A program made the translations under genes and the position numbers. The notes under the pieces were generated by a model that was given only the letters and a program-made list of their open reading frames with translations, ran no database searches and had not been told where the DNA came from. Below, piece after piece: positions 36,721 through 47,425 of a stretch of 64,000 nucleotides of DNA (positions are counted from its first letter, which is position 1; every line of letters begins with the position of its first letter). This stretch comes from Fremontodendron californicum (Eukaryota; Streptophyta; Magnoliopsida; Malvales; Malvaceae). The stretch covers positions 1,426,001-1,490,000 of the forward strand of contig JAULJL010000048.1 of NCBI GenBank assembly GCA_030761205.1. The letters run 5' to 3'.

Positions 36721-37130
36721 GAGCTCCAAATCAAGATTTTTCTTCACCAATATCTTCCAAATAATTTAAAAATGTGATATGGAAGTTTTTATAATTTTTG
36801 GAGCTCATTTGGTATTTTTTCGGGATTTATCGGCTTGAATTACTACATAGAAGGCCCGAGATTTGGCCATTTTGCAAACGAACTCCGAATCAAGATTTTC
36901 TTTCGCCAATCTCTTCCAAATAATTTAAAAATGAGATTTGCAAAAAAAATTCAGAATTTTTGGAGTTCATTTGCTATTTTTTCGGGATTTATCTTCTTGA
37001 ATTATTGCATAGGAGTCCCGGGATTTGGCCATTTTGCAAACGAACTCAGAATCAAGATTTTCTTTTGCCAATCTTTTCCAAATAATTAAAAAATGAGATT
37101 TGCAAATTTTCAAAATTTTCGGAGTTCATT
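36721..37130. repeat. Tandem repeat of ~160 bp (2.5 units) in the solo LTR
   Basis: Units start at about 36,721, 36,880 and 37,042 with GAACTCCGAATCAAGATTTT or variants, followed by TCTTCCAAATAATT and TTTTTTCGGGATTTATC. Confidence 0.85.
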
Positions 37131-37610
37131 TCCTATTTTTCCCAAATTTTCCAATTTTACCCTTTTACCTCCGAAACCCGATTTTGCTCAAAACAAGTCC
37201 AATTTTCAGATTTTCTTCAAGCTAAGCCTTGGGCTATCCCTTTTTAATCATTCCTCATCCATTGGTGGTCTTACCAAGTCGGGTCATTTCTGTGATTCTT
37301 CCCGATTTCACCGAAATCCACTAAAAACCCTAATTCTCGATTTTCTCCCGGATTGACTTTTCTTTCTGTTTTTCTTACAAGTGGCTTCTCCATTACCCGT
37401 AGTCAGTGCTTATCTTTCATTTGGAACCTTCAATTTCGACCAATTTGATCGTTTAAGCACTTTTCCCCAAATTTCTCGAATTAGGGTTTCCTTTCTATTG
37501 AATCTCCAAATCTCAACTTCCGAACACCATATCTTTCAATGTAAACATCGGATTATCAAAATTCTTTCGCTATTTTTCAATTGAACTTAAAATCTTGATT
37601 TTGAAAGTGG

Positions 37611-37698
37611 GTTGACTTTTTCAATAGTTGACTTTTTGGGGTTGACTTTTTTGAGGTTGACTTTTTCTGGGGTTGACTTTTTTTAATTTTGACTTTTT
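37611..37698. promoter_or_regulatory. Cluster of six TTGACT (W-box-like) motifs in the solo LTR
   Basis: GTTGACTTTTT recurs with short spacers. Six TTGACT cores occur within 88 bp, 130-220 bp inside the U3-side edge of the LTR. TTGAC(C/T) is the core bound by WRKY factors. This is a sequence match only. Confidence 0.5.
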
Positions 37699-37834
37699 AT
37701 GCTCGCACTCTTAAACTAAGTCTCGGAGTACCACCTGCAGGATGAAAAAAGTCTTTTTACATTCGAAAACCTCAATTTAGGAAGAAAACATACCTGTTTT
37801 AGTGGTCTGGACAAAATTAGGTGTCTACATCTGG

Positions 37835-38168
37835 CATTGTTAAATTGAGCTCGAGCTATCGAGCGAACTGAGTTCGAATATCCTAATACTCGGTTCAAGT
37901 AGTTCATGAGCCAAATCGAGCTTTTTATTTTTAATTAGTATTGAAAAAAACTCAATTCGAGTTTGAGCATAAATAATCGAGTTTAAAATTGAGCATAAGA
38001 ATCGAGTTCATTTTTTATTAAGTAAACCAGCCTAATCAAGCGAGCTCGAATAGTTCAGTTTTTGTCTCGAATCGAACTTGAACTTTAAAAATGAAACTCG
38101 ATCGAACTCGAGTCGAGTTTGAACTTTTTACTGTTTGAGCTCGACTCGACTCGATTATACCTCTAGAC
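37835..38168. repeat. GAGCTCGA/TCGAGTT-rich interspersed repeat
   Basis: The left part (AATTGAGCTCGAGCTATCGAGC) and right part (TGTTTGAGCTCGACTCGACTCGATTATACCTC) are partly inverse to one another. Many TCGAG motifs lie between. This is a common kind of plant MITE-like repeat. The exact ends are uncertain. Confidence 0.45.
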
Positions 38169-38230
38169 ATATTTTCTTTCATTCATGCTACTCATAAGTC
38201 TCAAAGCTATTTCCACTTCCCTACACTCCA

Positions 38231-38419
38231 GCTATGTTGTTCCGACTCTTCATTTTTCTTGAAGTAGCTGTTGCATCCGACACATATCTAGACATGGGTA
38301 TGAGGATATGACCCTCCAAAAACCCTCCAAATACATGAAAAAACTTTAAAAAAATTAAACATACCCGTGTAAAACACATACCCTTATCCGACATTCACAT
38401 CCGGGTTCGAGTAACATAG
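38231..38419. mobile_element. Complete MITE (189 bp), CTATGTTACTCGG family
   Basis: The left end is GCTATGTTGTTCCGACTC; the right end reverse-complemented is CTATGTTACTCGAACCCGG. A 7-bp target duplication CACTCCA flanks it exactly (38,224-38,230 and 38,420-38,426). The body contains ATCCGACACATATCTAGACA and ACCCTTATCCGACATTC. This copy defines the family found again at 20,490, 45,610, 46,041 and 47,246. Confidence 0.8.
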
Positions 38420-38426
38420 CACTCCA

Positions 38427-39112
38427 AACTCTGTCTCTGGGCATATACACTTCTTTTAACACAAATTAAAGAACATAAAGTGACACAAACAAACAACAGC
38501 CTCCAAAATATGAGATATTAGACCCAATTGACTCCATAAAAGGAGTAGGGCTGATGCTCAAATAATTACCATCTTTATTAACTTCACATTCATAGTAAAT
38601 AAATAAATGCACCCAATCTTTCACATCATCGAAACACCATAATAACACAAACCAAACATAATTAAATATCAAATAATTTTCTCATATATTCTTCTTTCAA
38701 AGCAGGATACAAATCCAAGTGTTAAGGAGTGTAAAAGAGTTGAACAATTTATTGAACACAATGGAAGGTTGAATTTCTTGAATATCGTCACTTTCCTGAA
38801 TTTTCTTTTTATTTGAGAGAAGGGGAATTCGAACCCCGATCTTTGAATAAGAGAATACATGTATTTACCATTGAATCAAATGCTCAAGTGCCCCTCTAAA
38901 TTGTTTAAATAGAAACAGTTTGCAAAAGGTTATATAACCTTACTAATTTGATAACAAGCTCCTGCTCTCCATTGATAATCGGAAAAATTGTATTGTTTTT
39001 GCTATAATTTTTCTAATGTCATTCCTTTTAGTTGAACAACGAACAGGAAAAAAAATGGTTGTAGATTTTCAGGTGTACAACATACATTTATCAGCTTACC
39101 GAAATCCAATGC
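38427..39112. other. Downstream flank of ABC1K3, with tRNA-like repeat
   Basis: There is no protein gene. On the minus strand, 38,890-38,814 reads a tRNA-like B box GGGGTTCGAATTCCCC, preceded by TTGATTCAATGG. The acceptor and anticodon arms do not form a proper tRNA, so I read it as a tRNA-derived SINE remnant. The part nearest 39,112 should hold the ABC1K3 3' UTR. Confidence 0.45.
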
Positions 39113-42100
39113 TCATAAACTTGAAGTAGGAAATGTTGGCGTTCGAAGAACTTGTTGCAGTAAGCGAGCTGCAAACCGCTGAGTGATCCCACCAACTAGA
39201 CGCCCCCCTAGACTGCGTACCTCGGGTTGTTGAAGGACCTGCTCAAGAACCCTTCATTAGCCAGCTCCATTGAATATTATAATTGTGTAAAGAAATGGTT
39301 TGGACCAAATGCAACATCCAAAAGTTAGTTCCTCATTCAATTGCAACATGAACTCTCCACGGTTTCCAACATTGGGCCTTTTAAAGTATCAATTAGGACT
39401 TAAGAATGATTGCATTTTTTTTTTTGTTGAAAAAATAAACCTTACAAGACATCCTGATGAAGTTACAAAAAATATATAAATATATCTTGGATTGTCGATT
39501 TTTGATAGCCACTAAGGCATCAACTTTTAAACTATGAATCACTACTACCTGGAATCTGAACAACAGCCTTCCTGCTCAATTCACACTACAGTAAAATGCT
39601 CTTACTAGCAAGTAGTCAAGACCTATTATGGTAATCTTTCTTAAAATATATACCTGCCTCTTCTGGAACCATGATAAAGGGTTCCCTTCACAAAAAGGCA
39701 GACAAGTACTTCCCAATTTGATTTTAGAATCTTTGGGCAGCCATTTTTTTTTGGTGAAAGGGCAGAGGATCAAAGAAGATAACTTTTTAGAAGAAAGAAA
39801 CTGTTATTGGGCTACTAAATTCATAGCATAATAATCAAGAGTTTTTAAACAAATATATGCTGTGATGCCACGAGTCTTCAAGTTCCCATGCTTAAGAAGT
39901 GTAATGATCGATCATCCATACTTAAAACAAGATACAAAAAATGTATAAGAGCTGAGAATTAAGTCTGATTACATCAATAAGAGAGCATCTTATGCAACTT
40001 TCAATCCTAGCCCTCAAATAAAGTATATATATCAACCATCCAAAATATTTTTGACGAAAGGAACTGACAAAGACATTAAAACCAATAAAAATAAAGTTTT
40101 TAATAGTAGCACATAACATTGTTGCATCAAGTATGGCTTCTCTGCGTGTGTGTGTGTGTCTGTCTTTGTATATTCTTTTCTACTGTACCAAACTATCCAC
40201 AAATAAGGTTTACTTACTTGTAAAATAGGCTGCAAAAGAGCTGGATCAAAATTTTCAGAGGAACGTAGAAGCCCCCAGATTCTAAAGACCTGGTCCCGAA
40301 GCTCCATCATGCTTTCCAATTCAGCAGCGCTCATTGCAAGCACTCCGCTTCCATTGCCATTGAACAGTAGAGTACGCATAAAAGATGGTACAGAGTTGTA
40401 TGCATCAACAGCTGTGCCTAGAACAACAGCTTCAGTAACACGAACAGCCTCTTTAATTACTAAAGTTCTAAGTTCTTCACTATCTGGCCCCAGTAGTAGC
40501 TTTAAAACAGGTTGCAAAGCATCTTTTGTGGAGAAATCTCGGTCCTTTCTTCCCTGAACAAGAAGATTTTCTAGTCTATTCCACCTGTCACAAACAGAAA
40601 TTACAGATATTTCAGGTGGGCAGATTTCATCAAATCAAATGAACAGAGAAACAGAGGATTTATAGCAAATACATGCCTAAACCTCCCATCCTTAAAAAGC
40701 AACTCTATAAGAGCATCCCTCAGATATGGATTTGGATCTGTGAGAAGCCTTTTAGCAAAGTATGGATATGAGGCAGCCAGCACCTTAAAATTAGGATCAG
40801 CACAAAGGGCTAACCCTTCTAGCACAGTAAGCGACCTCAATATCAGTGCATAATAGGCAGGTACTGCAAGCAAATTAAAAACAAAACCATTAGACTCCAT
40901 AAGAAATTATTTAGTTCATAGCATCCACTCCCTCCCCACTCCTCAGTCTTTAAGGGTATGGAAAAAAAAAAGGGAGGTGTTTTTTTGAGACATTGGAATT
41001 TTAAGATACAAAATGATGAGTGGTAATATATATATATATTTTTTTTATAAAAAAGTTAATAGATTAGCAAGAAAACAATCATAGAACCAGTACTTCCATT
41101 GACTATAATACAACAACACAGTTAAGGTCCATTATACAACCATACAGTAACCAAACTTGATGATAGGGCTCAAAAGTAAGTTGAAAAAATCAGCTCACCA
41201 TTAAATGGGTATTGATATAAAACAGCACCCAAACCGTCAACTATTGTTTTGAAGTTTAGTTCGCTCACAGTGTAGTTAAGAGCGTCATCAAAGAAGTTCC
41301 GAAGTGCTGGCACAATTGGGGAAACGTCTACATCAGTTGACAAGAAATCTAGAGCATAATAATCACGGGCCATAGCTTCATAATCCCGATTGACCAAGTG
41401 AACAATATGACCGATTATAGCAAATCTTGCTTCCTCTGGGGTCTCACTCATCATTCCAAAATCTAGAAAAGCAAGCTTTCCCTCAGGTGTTGCCAAAAGA
41501 TTACCAGGATGAGGATCCGCATGAAAATATCCATACTCTAGTAGCTGCCTGAGGCTGCACTGGATACCTGTGGTCACTAAATCCAAAACCTTCAAACCTT
41601 GCTTTTCAATGGCAGCTTGCTCATTCAGTTTCACTCCATCAACCCACTCCATTGTCAACACTTTGCCACTCGTATAATTCCAAAATATATCTGGAACAAG
41701 GATATCCTCCTTGTCAGCATACAACATTTTGAATTTCCTTGCATTCTGTCCCTCCTGCAGGCACCTATCAAAATTAACACTCATACCCCAAAAAATTGTA
41801 CAGAGAATAAGAAAGTGCACTTTTTTTTTTTTTTATTCTGTTTCACAAATTCAGAAAAGATATACAGTGCTAAATTTTCACTAAGGTTTTGAAATATATA
41901 AGTATATTGAATCTTAGCTAATTTGGATATAGTATGTGCAATCCATTCTAACAATTTATATAGCAAACTAAATCTAAATCCACTCTCTAATATTCATCTT
42001 CCCAAACATAGCGTAAAAGAAAAGCAAGTTGATGGATGGTTGAGGATGTTTCTGTTCTTGAAGACAAAAGTGGGAACCAAATGCATAATGATGTAATAAG

Positions 42101-43133
42101 ATTGGTTAAAAAAAACCAACCTGCACATAGTTGAGCTCTTGATAAACTCTAAAGGCAAATTCATCAACGAGGGCAACAACATCGCTTGTGATGATGTCAA
42201 CATACTTATTGATGAAAAATCCTAGGCCTCTTATGAGGTAAAAATCAAGTCCAATGACTTCTTCAATACCAGGTCGTTGCACCTTGACAGCAACAGTTTG
42301 ACCTGAATACTTAAGTTGAGCTTTATAAACTTGGCCTAAACTGGCAGCTGCAATAGGAGAAGGTGATATCGAAGAGAAAATCGAGTCGAGCGGCATCTCC
42401 AACTCTGTTTCGATGCATGAGAATGCATCTGCATCAGGAAATGTAGGCAGAGCATCCTAGGAACATATCAAACTAACTTAGTAAAACCGACCCAAGGAGC
42501 AAAATCCCAAGAAAATGAAAGAAAATTACCTGCAGCTGAGCCAGTTCCTCGAGATACTCGGGTGGGCATAGGTCAGGCCTAGTGGATAAACCCTGGCCTA
42601 ATTTAACAAAAGTAGGACCTAATTTGGTGAAGATGGTCCTCAATTCAGCGGCTCGTTTTCTCTTGTTTTGATCCAACGTCCCATTCCTTTGCTCTAACAA
42701 TAGTTTCAAAGCAAAAAAACCCAAATCTACCAAAATTTCCAAAGTCCTTTTCACTACCTAATCATAGCAATTTCATTCATCATCAGCAAAACTCAAAACC
42801 CAAACTAAATTCCTTTCCTTTATAACAATTTTATCATAATCAAAAGTGTATTATCACCTGGACGGGTCGTGATCCATACTTGCTTGCAAGAAGTTCGGGG
42901 CTGTAAACAGAGGCATTGGCGGCACGAGCCATGGCTCTGGCCTCCGCTTGTAGGTCCTTCGCTCGGTCCAAGCCCACTACTTGCAACGCCACCGGCGAAC
43001 CATTGACTTTGGGTCTGGCTTCTACCAAAGCAGCTCGCGGACCCAATTTGAACCCCTTTTGTTTCGAAATTGAAAACCCTTTACCGGCCTGTAAACAGAA
43101 GGAGTGACCGCCAGCTGAAACAACAATACTCAT
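39113..43133 (-). CDS. ABC1K3: Chloroplast ABC1-like atypical kinase, 7 exons, 691 aa
   Basis: Member of the ABC1K/UbiB atypical protein kinase family, of the plastoglobule ABC1K3 type that acts in prenyl-lipid (tocopherol, plastoquinone) metabolism. Exons: 43133-42858, 42757-42530, 42456-42121, 41754-41199, 40863-40677, 40584-40218, 39238-39113; the sum is 2,076 nt in one frame. The first ~70 residues are Ser/Lys/Gly-rich and fit a plastid transit peptide. Family motifs: KLGQ (144-147), the Ala-rich loop AAASLGQ (204-210), the Lys of VAVKVQRPG (226), HADPHPGN (358-365) and DFG (378-380). I start at ATG 43,133 (MSIVVSAGG); the frame above it only extends through a GTG. Intron 5 (40,676-40,585) uses GC-AG borders (GCATGT...GACAG). 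The assignment to the K3 subfamily is from recall of its C-terminal region; ABC1K family membership is firm. Confidence 0.92.
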
Positions 43134-43689
43134 GGCTGCCACTGCTACTACTTCCCCTTTTCCTCTTCCTCTGCCTCAACCAATGGATAACTGGGGAAAA
43201 ACTAAAAACCAAAAATGGTGGAAAGTGAGTAACCTTTTGGTTCAGTAGTTTTAATCAAAAATGGTGGAAAGTGAGTAACCTTTCTATAGATTATGCCTCA
43301 TTTGTTCGGCCATTAGCCCGAGGAGATCCAATTAAGAAAGAAAAAGAAAAAGAAAAAAAAAAAAGTGTATTACATGTTTGAATAACACCAGTGTGGCCCA
43401 TGCCTGTTTGTCCATCTTCGTATTTAGATTTATCTGTATTCGTGTTTTAATTATATTTAAGATATTAATAGATATTCTATTGGAAAAGATTGCATGAATC
43501 AAGCTTTGGAGAAGTTCTGCTTTATTTAATCCGAACTCTTATTTATTTTTTATTTTTTAATATTCTTATCCTACATATATTTAATATGAATAAAAGTATG
43601 ATATTACAAATATAAAAAATATATATTTAAATATATCTATATCAAATATATATCCGTATTCGATCAAAGATCCTATAACATAGGTCTTA
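43134..43689. other. Intergenic region between ABC1K3 and the pectinesterase gene
   Basis: It starts with the ABC1K3 5' UTR/promoter. A direct repeat of AAAATGGTGGAAAGTGAGTAACCTTT occurs at about 43,213 and 43,258. The rest is AT-rich and no gene is seen. Confidence 0.5.
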
Positions 43690-44216
43690 AGGGTGTGTTT
43701 GATAAATCATTGAAAATTTTCAAAGTATTGAAAAATAAAATTTTCAACATTTAAAATTTGCAATGTGTTTGATAACTCATATTAAATTTTACTTAATAGA
43801 AAATTTTCAACAAAAAAATATTAATAAAATAAGTAGGTAAAGAGCTACTTATCACTTAATGAAGAAAATATTAAGTTAATTTTATTTTTTAAAAATTTAT
43901 ATTTGAATAAAATTGTCTCTCTTTTTTTTGTTGTTATAAAAGATGAAATATTTTAAATTATCCCTTTTAATATTTATCTAGAGTTATCCAAAATATTATA
44001 AAATATTATGTTAATAAGATTAAAATTATAAAATAAATAATTTTTTAAAATTTAAGATTTACAGTTATCAAACAATATAATTATATTGAGTATTTAATTT
44101 TCAATAATATACCAAATAATTTTTATAATATAAATTCAATACTTATAAATTCAATACTAAAAATTTTACTTAATTTTTTAACACTTAATTTTTCAATTTA
44201 TCAAACAACATTTTTA
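43690..44216. mobile_element. MITE-like repeat with TGTTTGATAAAT ends
   Basis: The left end reads GGGTGTGTTTGATAAATCATTG. The right end reverse-complemented reads AAATGTTGTTTGATAAATTG. The interior is AT-rich with AAAATTTTCA-type inverted segments. It resembles a common plant hAT-like MITE type, but no clean target duplication was found. Confidence 0.5.
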
Positions 44217-44361
44217 CTCACCAACATGAGCAGCATAACATTTGGGAAAAAAAATACAGCATTGCTTTGAGAGTCAAAACGAGTAATGAAAGTGGGTGGC
44301 ACGTTATCATAATGCCAATTCAACCACCAAACTTACAGCTTTGACATTCCCTAAAATAGTA

Positions 44362-44369
44362 TTTATATA

Positions 44370-44420
<51 letters not shown>
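44362..44420. repeat. (TA)n microsatellite upstream of the pectinesterase gene
   Basis: About 28 TA units with one CA interruption, ending 63 bp before the ATG. It lies in the likely core promoter or 5' UTR, so TATA-box use and repeat length could affect expression. Confidence 0.9.
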
Positions 44421-44423
<3 letters not shown>

Positions 44424-44482
44424 TATTCGTCCATGTTCTAAACCACAATCCAATAGAAAAGAAAGAAAAAAAGATTTCAAAC

Positions 44483-46964
44483 ATGTCAATCTTCAGACCT
44501 TATGGCAAAGTCAATGAGGCAGAAGATCAAGCAAGCCTCCAGGCTCGTCGAAAAACCAGGAAGAGAATCGCCATAATTTGCCTGTCTTCGATAGTTCTTG
44601 CTGCTATAATTGTTGCTGCTGTGTTGGGAAGTCGAAGCTTTAAAGGAGACTCCAAGTCCAACAATGGCGGTAATAATGGTCGAGTTCAGCCTATCTCTAC
44701 TTCTATCAAAGCTGTTTGTGATGTAACTTTGTATAAAGATACATGTTACAATAGTATTGCTCCTTTGGCTAATAACTCGAACCAGTTCAAACCCGAAGAA
44801 ATCTTCGAATTGTCGATGAAAGTAGCAGTTTCTGAGCTATATAAAGCATCCCAGTATTTCTCCAACAATGGAGTTTTTAAAGGTCATGACATTGACAAGA
44901 TATCAATTGCAGCCATGGAGAATTGTCGTGAACTTTTGAGTCTAGCAATTGATCATCTTAATAGCTCTTTATCGTCGTCTTCATCAGGCGAAGTTTCGGT
45001 TATGCAAGCTGCTGATGATCTAAGGACATGGCTAAGTTCAGCTGGAACTTACCAGCAAACCTGCATTGATGGGTTCGAGGAGCTCATCAATGGAGATCAA
45101 ATCAAGGCCATTGTTAATGACCATCTGAAGTATTCTTCTGAACTAACTTCCAACAGCCTCGCCATTATTACATGGCTTTCAAAGGTTTCAACCACGTTTA
45201 ATCTAAGGCGATTGATGAACTTTCCACAAATCCATGAAAAACCAGATTGGTTGCATAAAAAAGACAGGATATTGCTTCAAAGTTCGGATCAGTTGAAGAA
45301 GAAAGCTGATATAATTGTAGCAAAAGATGGGTCTGGTAAGTATAAGACTATCAGGGCTGCACTTGAGGCAGTTCCTGATAAAAGCAAGAAGATTAGGACT
45401 GTGATCTATGTGAAGAAAGGAGTTTATAAGGAAAATGTAAGGGTTGAGAAGAATAAATGGAATGTTACAATGATTGGTGATGGGATGGAATCAACAATTG
45501 TATCTGGAGGCCTAAATTATGTTGATGGGACTCCCACATTTTCAACTGCAACATTTGGTTAGTTTTTCAACTATTAGATAGCAAGTAACTAATACCTTTG
45601 TTGCTCCGAGTATGTTACTTGGACTTGGGTGTGAGTGTCGGATACGGGTATATTTGATTTATTCTAAGTTTTTTTCATGTATTTAGAGTGCCTTTGGGGG
45701 ATCATATCCCCATACCTATATCCGAATATGCGTCGGACACGGGTACTTCAAGAAAAATGAAGAGTCAGAGAGGCTTCGACTCTTCATTTTTTTTTGAAGT
45801 ACACGTGTTTGACGCATATCCGGACATGAGTATGGAGATATAATCTCCAAAGACCCTTCAAATACATGAAAATCTTGGGAAAAATTGAATATACCTATGT
45901 CGGACACATACCCAAGTCCGAGTAACATAGACTAATACATCATAACTAGGAATCTCATTAAAACTGCTAACTTGCTCTCTTTGCAGCTGTGTTCGAAAAA
46001 GGCTTTGTTGAAGTATTAGACAGCAAGTAACTAATACTTTTGTTGCTCCGACTTTTTCATTTTGCTTGAAATACCTGTGTCCGACGCATATCCAGACATG
46101 AATATAGGGATATGATCCTCCAAAACCCCTCCAAATAAATGAAAATCTTGAAAAAAAATTGTACATACCAATGTCGGACACATAGCTGTGCCCGACACTC
46201 ATACCCAAATCCGAGTAACATAGACTGATAGATCATAGCTAGCAATCTCATTAAAACTCCTAACTTGCTTTCTCTTTGCAGCTGTGTTCGGAAAAGGCTT
46301 TGTTGCTCGAGATATGGGATTTATTAATACTGCTGGACCGCAAAAACATCAAGCAGTTGCCTTAATGTCAACTGCAGATCAATCGGTCTTTTACAGATGC
46401 CGATTCGATGCCTTTCAAGACACCCTTTATGCACATTCAAACCGCCAATTCTACCGTGAATGCGACATTATTGGAACCATTGATTTCATATTCGGAAACT
46501 CAGCTGTTGTCTTCCAAAACTGTAACATTTTCCCCAGGCAGCCTATGGCTAAGCAACAAAACACAATCACAGCTCAAGGGAAAGTTGATCCGAACCAGAA
46601 TACTGGGATTATAATCCAGAATTGCACCATTTTGGCTTATGGGAAGTTGAGTTCTTCTTTGAAAACTTACCTTGGACGGCCATGGAAGGATTACTCGACC
46701 ACTATTTTCATGGATTCAAAGATTGGGAGTTTGATATATCCAGCAGGTTGGTTGCCTTGGACTGAAACTACTGCACCAAACACCATATTTTACTCAGAAT
46801 ATAAGAACATTGGCCCTGGTTCTTCAACCAAGGATAGAGTTAAATGGAAAGGTTTGAGAAATAATATTAATGACAAAGAAGCTAAAAAGTTTACAGTCAA
46901 GGAATTCCTCCATGGTGAAAAGTGGATCTCAGATGCAGGTGTTAGCTACAAATCTAGCTTGTGA
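44483..46964 (+). CDS. Pectinesterase with N-terminal inhibitor-like pro-region, 585 aa
   Basis: A cell-wall enzyme that removes methyl esters from homogalacturonan. Two exons, 44483-45557 and 46282-46964, join in phase (TTTG|GT...AG|CTGTG). Residues 29-49 form one membrane anchor or signal segment after a basic stretch. A PMEI pro-domain covers about 73-225 with four Cys (79, 88, 148, 194). RRLM at 242-245 resembles the basic processing motif of such zymogens. The catalytic domain starts about 276. It holds YKEN (315-318), Gln382 (QAVA), Gln404-Asp405 (QDTLY), Asp426 (DFIFG) and Arg491 (LGRPW), so the active site is complete. The length is normal for this class. The ATG at 44,483 follows an A-rich leader. 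Oddity: the intron contains a tandem duplication with a false exon 2 start at 45,987. Confidence 0.95.
45610..45930. mobile_element. Two MITE copies in inverted orientation in the pectinesterase intron
   Basis: Copy one (about 45,610-45,775) reads TATGTTACTTGGACTTGGG to ATGAAGAGTCAGAG. Copy two (about 45,776-45,930) reads in the opposite direction, from CGACTCTTCATTTTT to AGTCCGAGTAACATAG. Together they form a long inverted repeat, so the transcribed intron could fold into a hairpin with arms of about 150 nt. Confidence 0.75.
46041..46223. mobile_element. MITE copy in the second intron unit of the pectinesterase gene
   Basis: It runs from TGTTGCTCCGACTTTTTCA to AATCCGAGTAACATAG. It has the same family and orientation as the second copy of the preceding pair. 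Confidence 0.8.
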
Positions 46965-47245
46965 TTGTAACATATATCTGGTGGAGATGTTTGTTTTTTG
47001 GTTTTTTTCTTCCTATACACATAGATTATAATGGCTATGTTTCACTTTCGCATCCTTCAAATAACACTTGAGTTAAAATTTTGAGCTAAAAAAGTTTGCT
47101 TCTAAGTTTTGCAGCTGCAGAACATCAATATACCTATGATTGTTACCGTCAATGTATCAAAAGCGAAATTTTTACAGTCAATGTTTCAAAAACAAACTTA
47201 CCATGTATAATGTATTAGCTCATTAAAGCATCGGAGAGGAACCTA

Positions 47246-47425
47246 GCTATGTTACTCGGACTCGGATTGTGAGTGTTGGACACGGGCACTTTGATTTATT
47301 CTAAGTTTTTCCATATATTTGGAGGGTTTTTGGGGATCATATCCCTATACTCATAGCCGAATATGCATCAGACACGAATATCGGACACAAATACTTCAAA
47401 AAAAATGAAGAGTCGGAGCAACATA
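47246..47425. mobile_element. MITE copy downstream of the pectinesterase gene
   Basis: The left end is GCTATGTTACTCGGACTCGG; the right end is GAGTCGGAGCAACATA. The flanks AACCTAG (left) and AACCCTAG (right) may be a decayed target duplication. Confidence 0.75.

Larger units (their letters stand above)
32867..37829 (-). mobile_element. Probable solo LTR (4.96 kb) of a large Tat/Ogre-like gypsy element
   Basis: The high-coordinate edge, read on the minus strand, starts TGTAGACACCTAATTTTG, a common plant gypsy LTR start. Near the low edge are GGAGTCGCCACCAATC (about 33,000) and GGGAAGGATTAGCACCCCC (about 33,160), phrases found in the R/U5 part of such large LTRs. The 5-bp sequence TCTGG lies immediately outside both edges (32,862-32,866 and 37,830-37,834), as expected of a target duplication. 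The low edge reads TTTCGCAACC where TG would be expected, so one terminal base has probably mutated. No gag or pol sequence occurs; open frames inside are chance. Confidence 0.7.
45562..46310. repeat. Intron/exon-edge tandem duplication in the pectinesterase gene
   Basis: The segment ATTAGATAGCAAGTAACTAATACC (about 45,572) to GGCTTTGTTG (46,010) is repeated as ATTAGACAGCAAGTAACTAATACT (about 46,015) to GGCTTTGTTG (46,305). The first unit includes TTGCAG (45,981-45,986) plus the first 24 bases of exon 2 (45,987-46,010, one change), and so forms a decoy acceptor and mini-exon. Both units enclose a MITE copy. Confidence 0.85.

Noticed and set aside
42840..43142. Start of ABC1K3 at 43,142
   Set aside because: The codon there is GTG; the first ATG in frame is at 43,133 and gives a plausible transit peptide.
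44362..44420. Long TA run as an origin or a real TATA promoter element
   Set aside because: Simple microsatellite; similar runs occur elsewhere in the window without promoter context.
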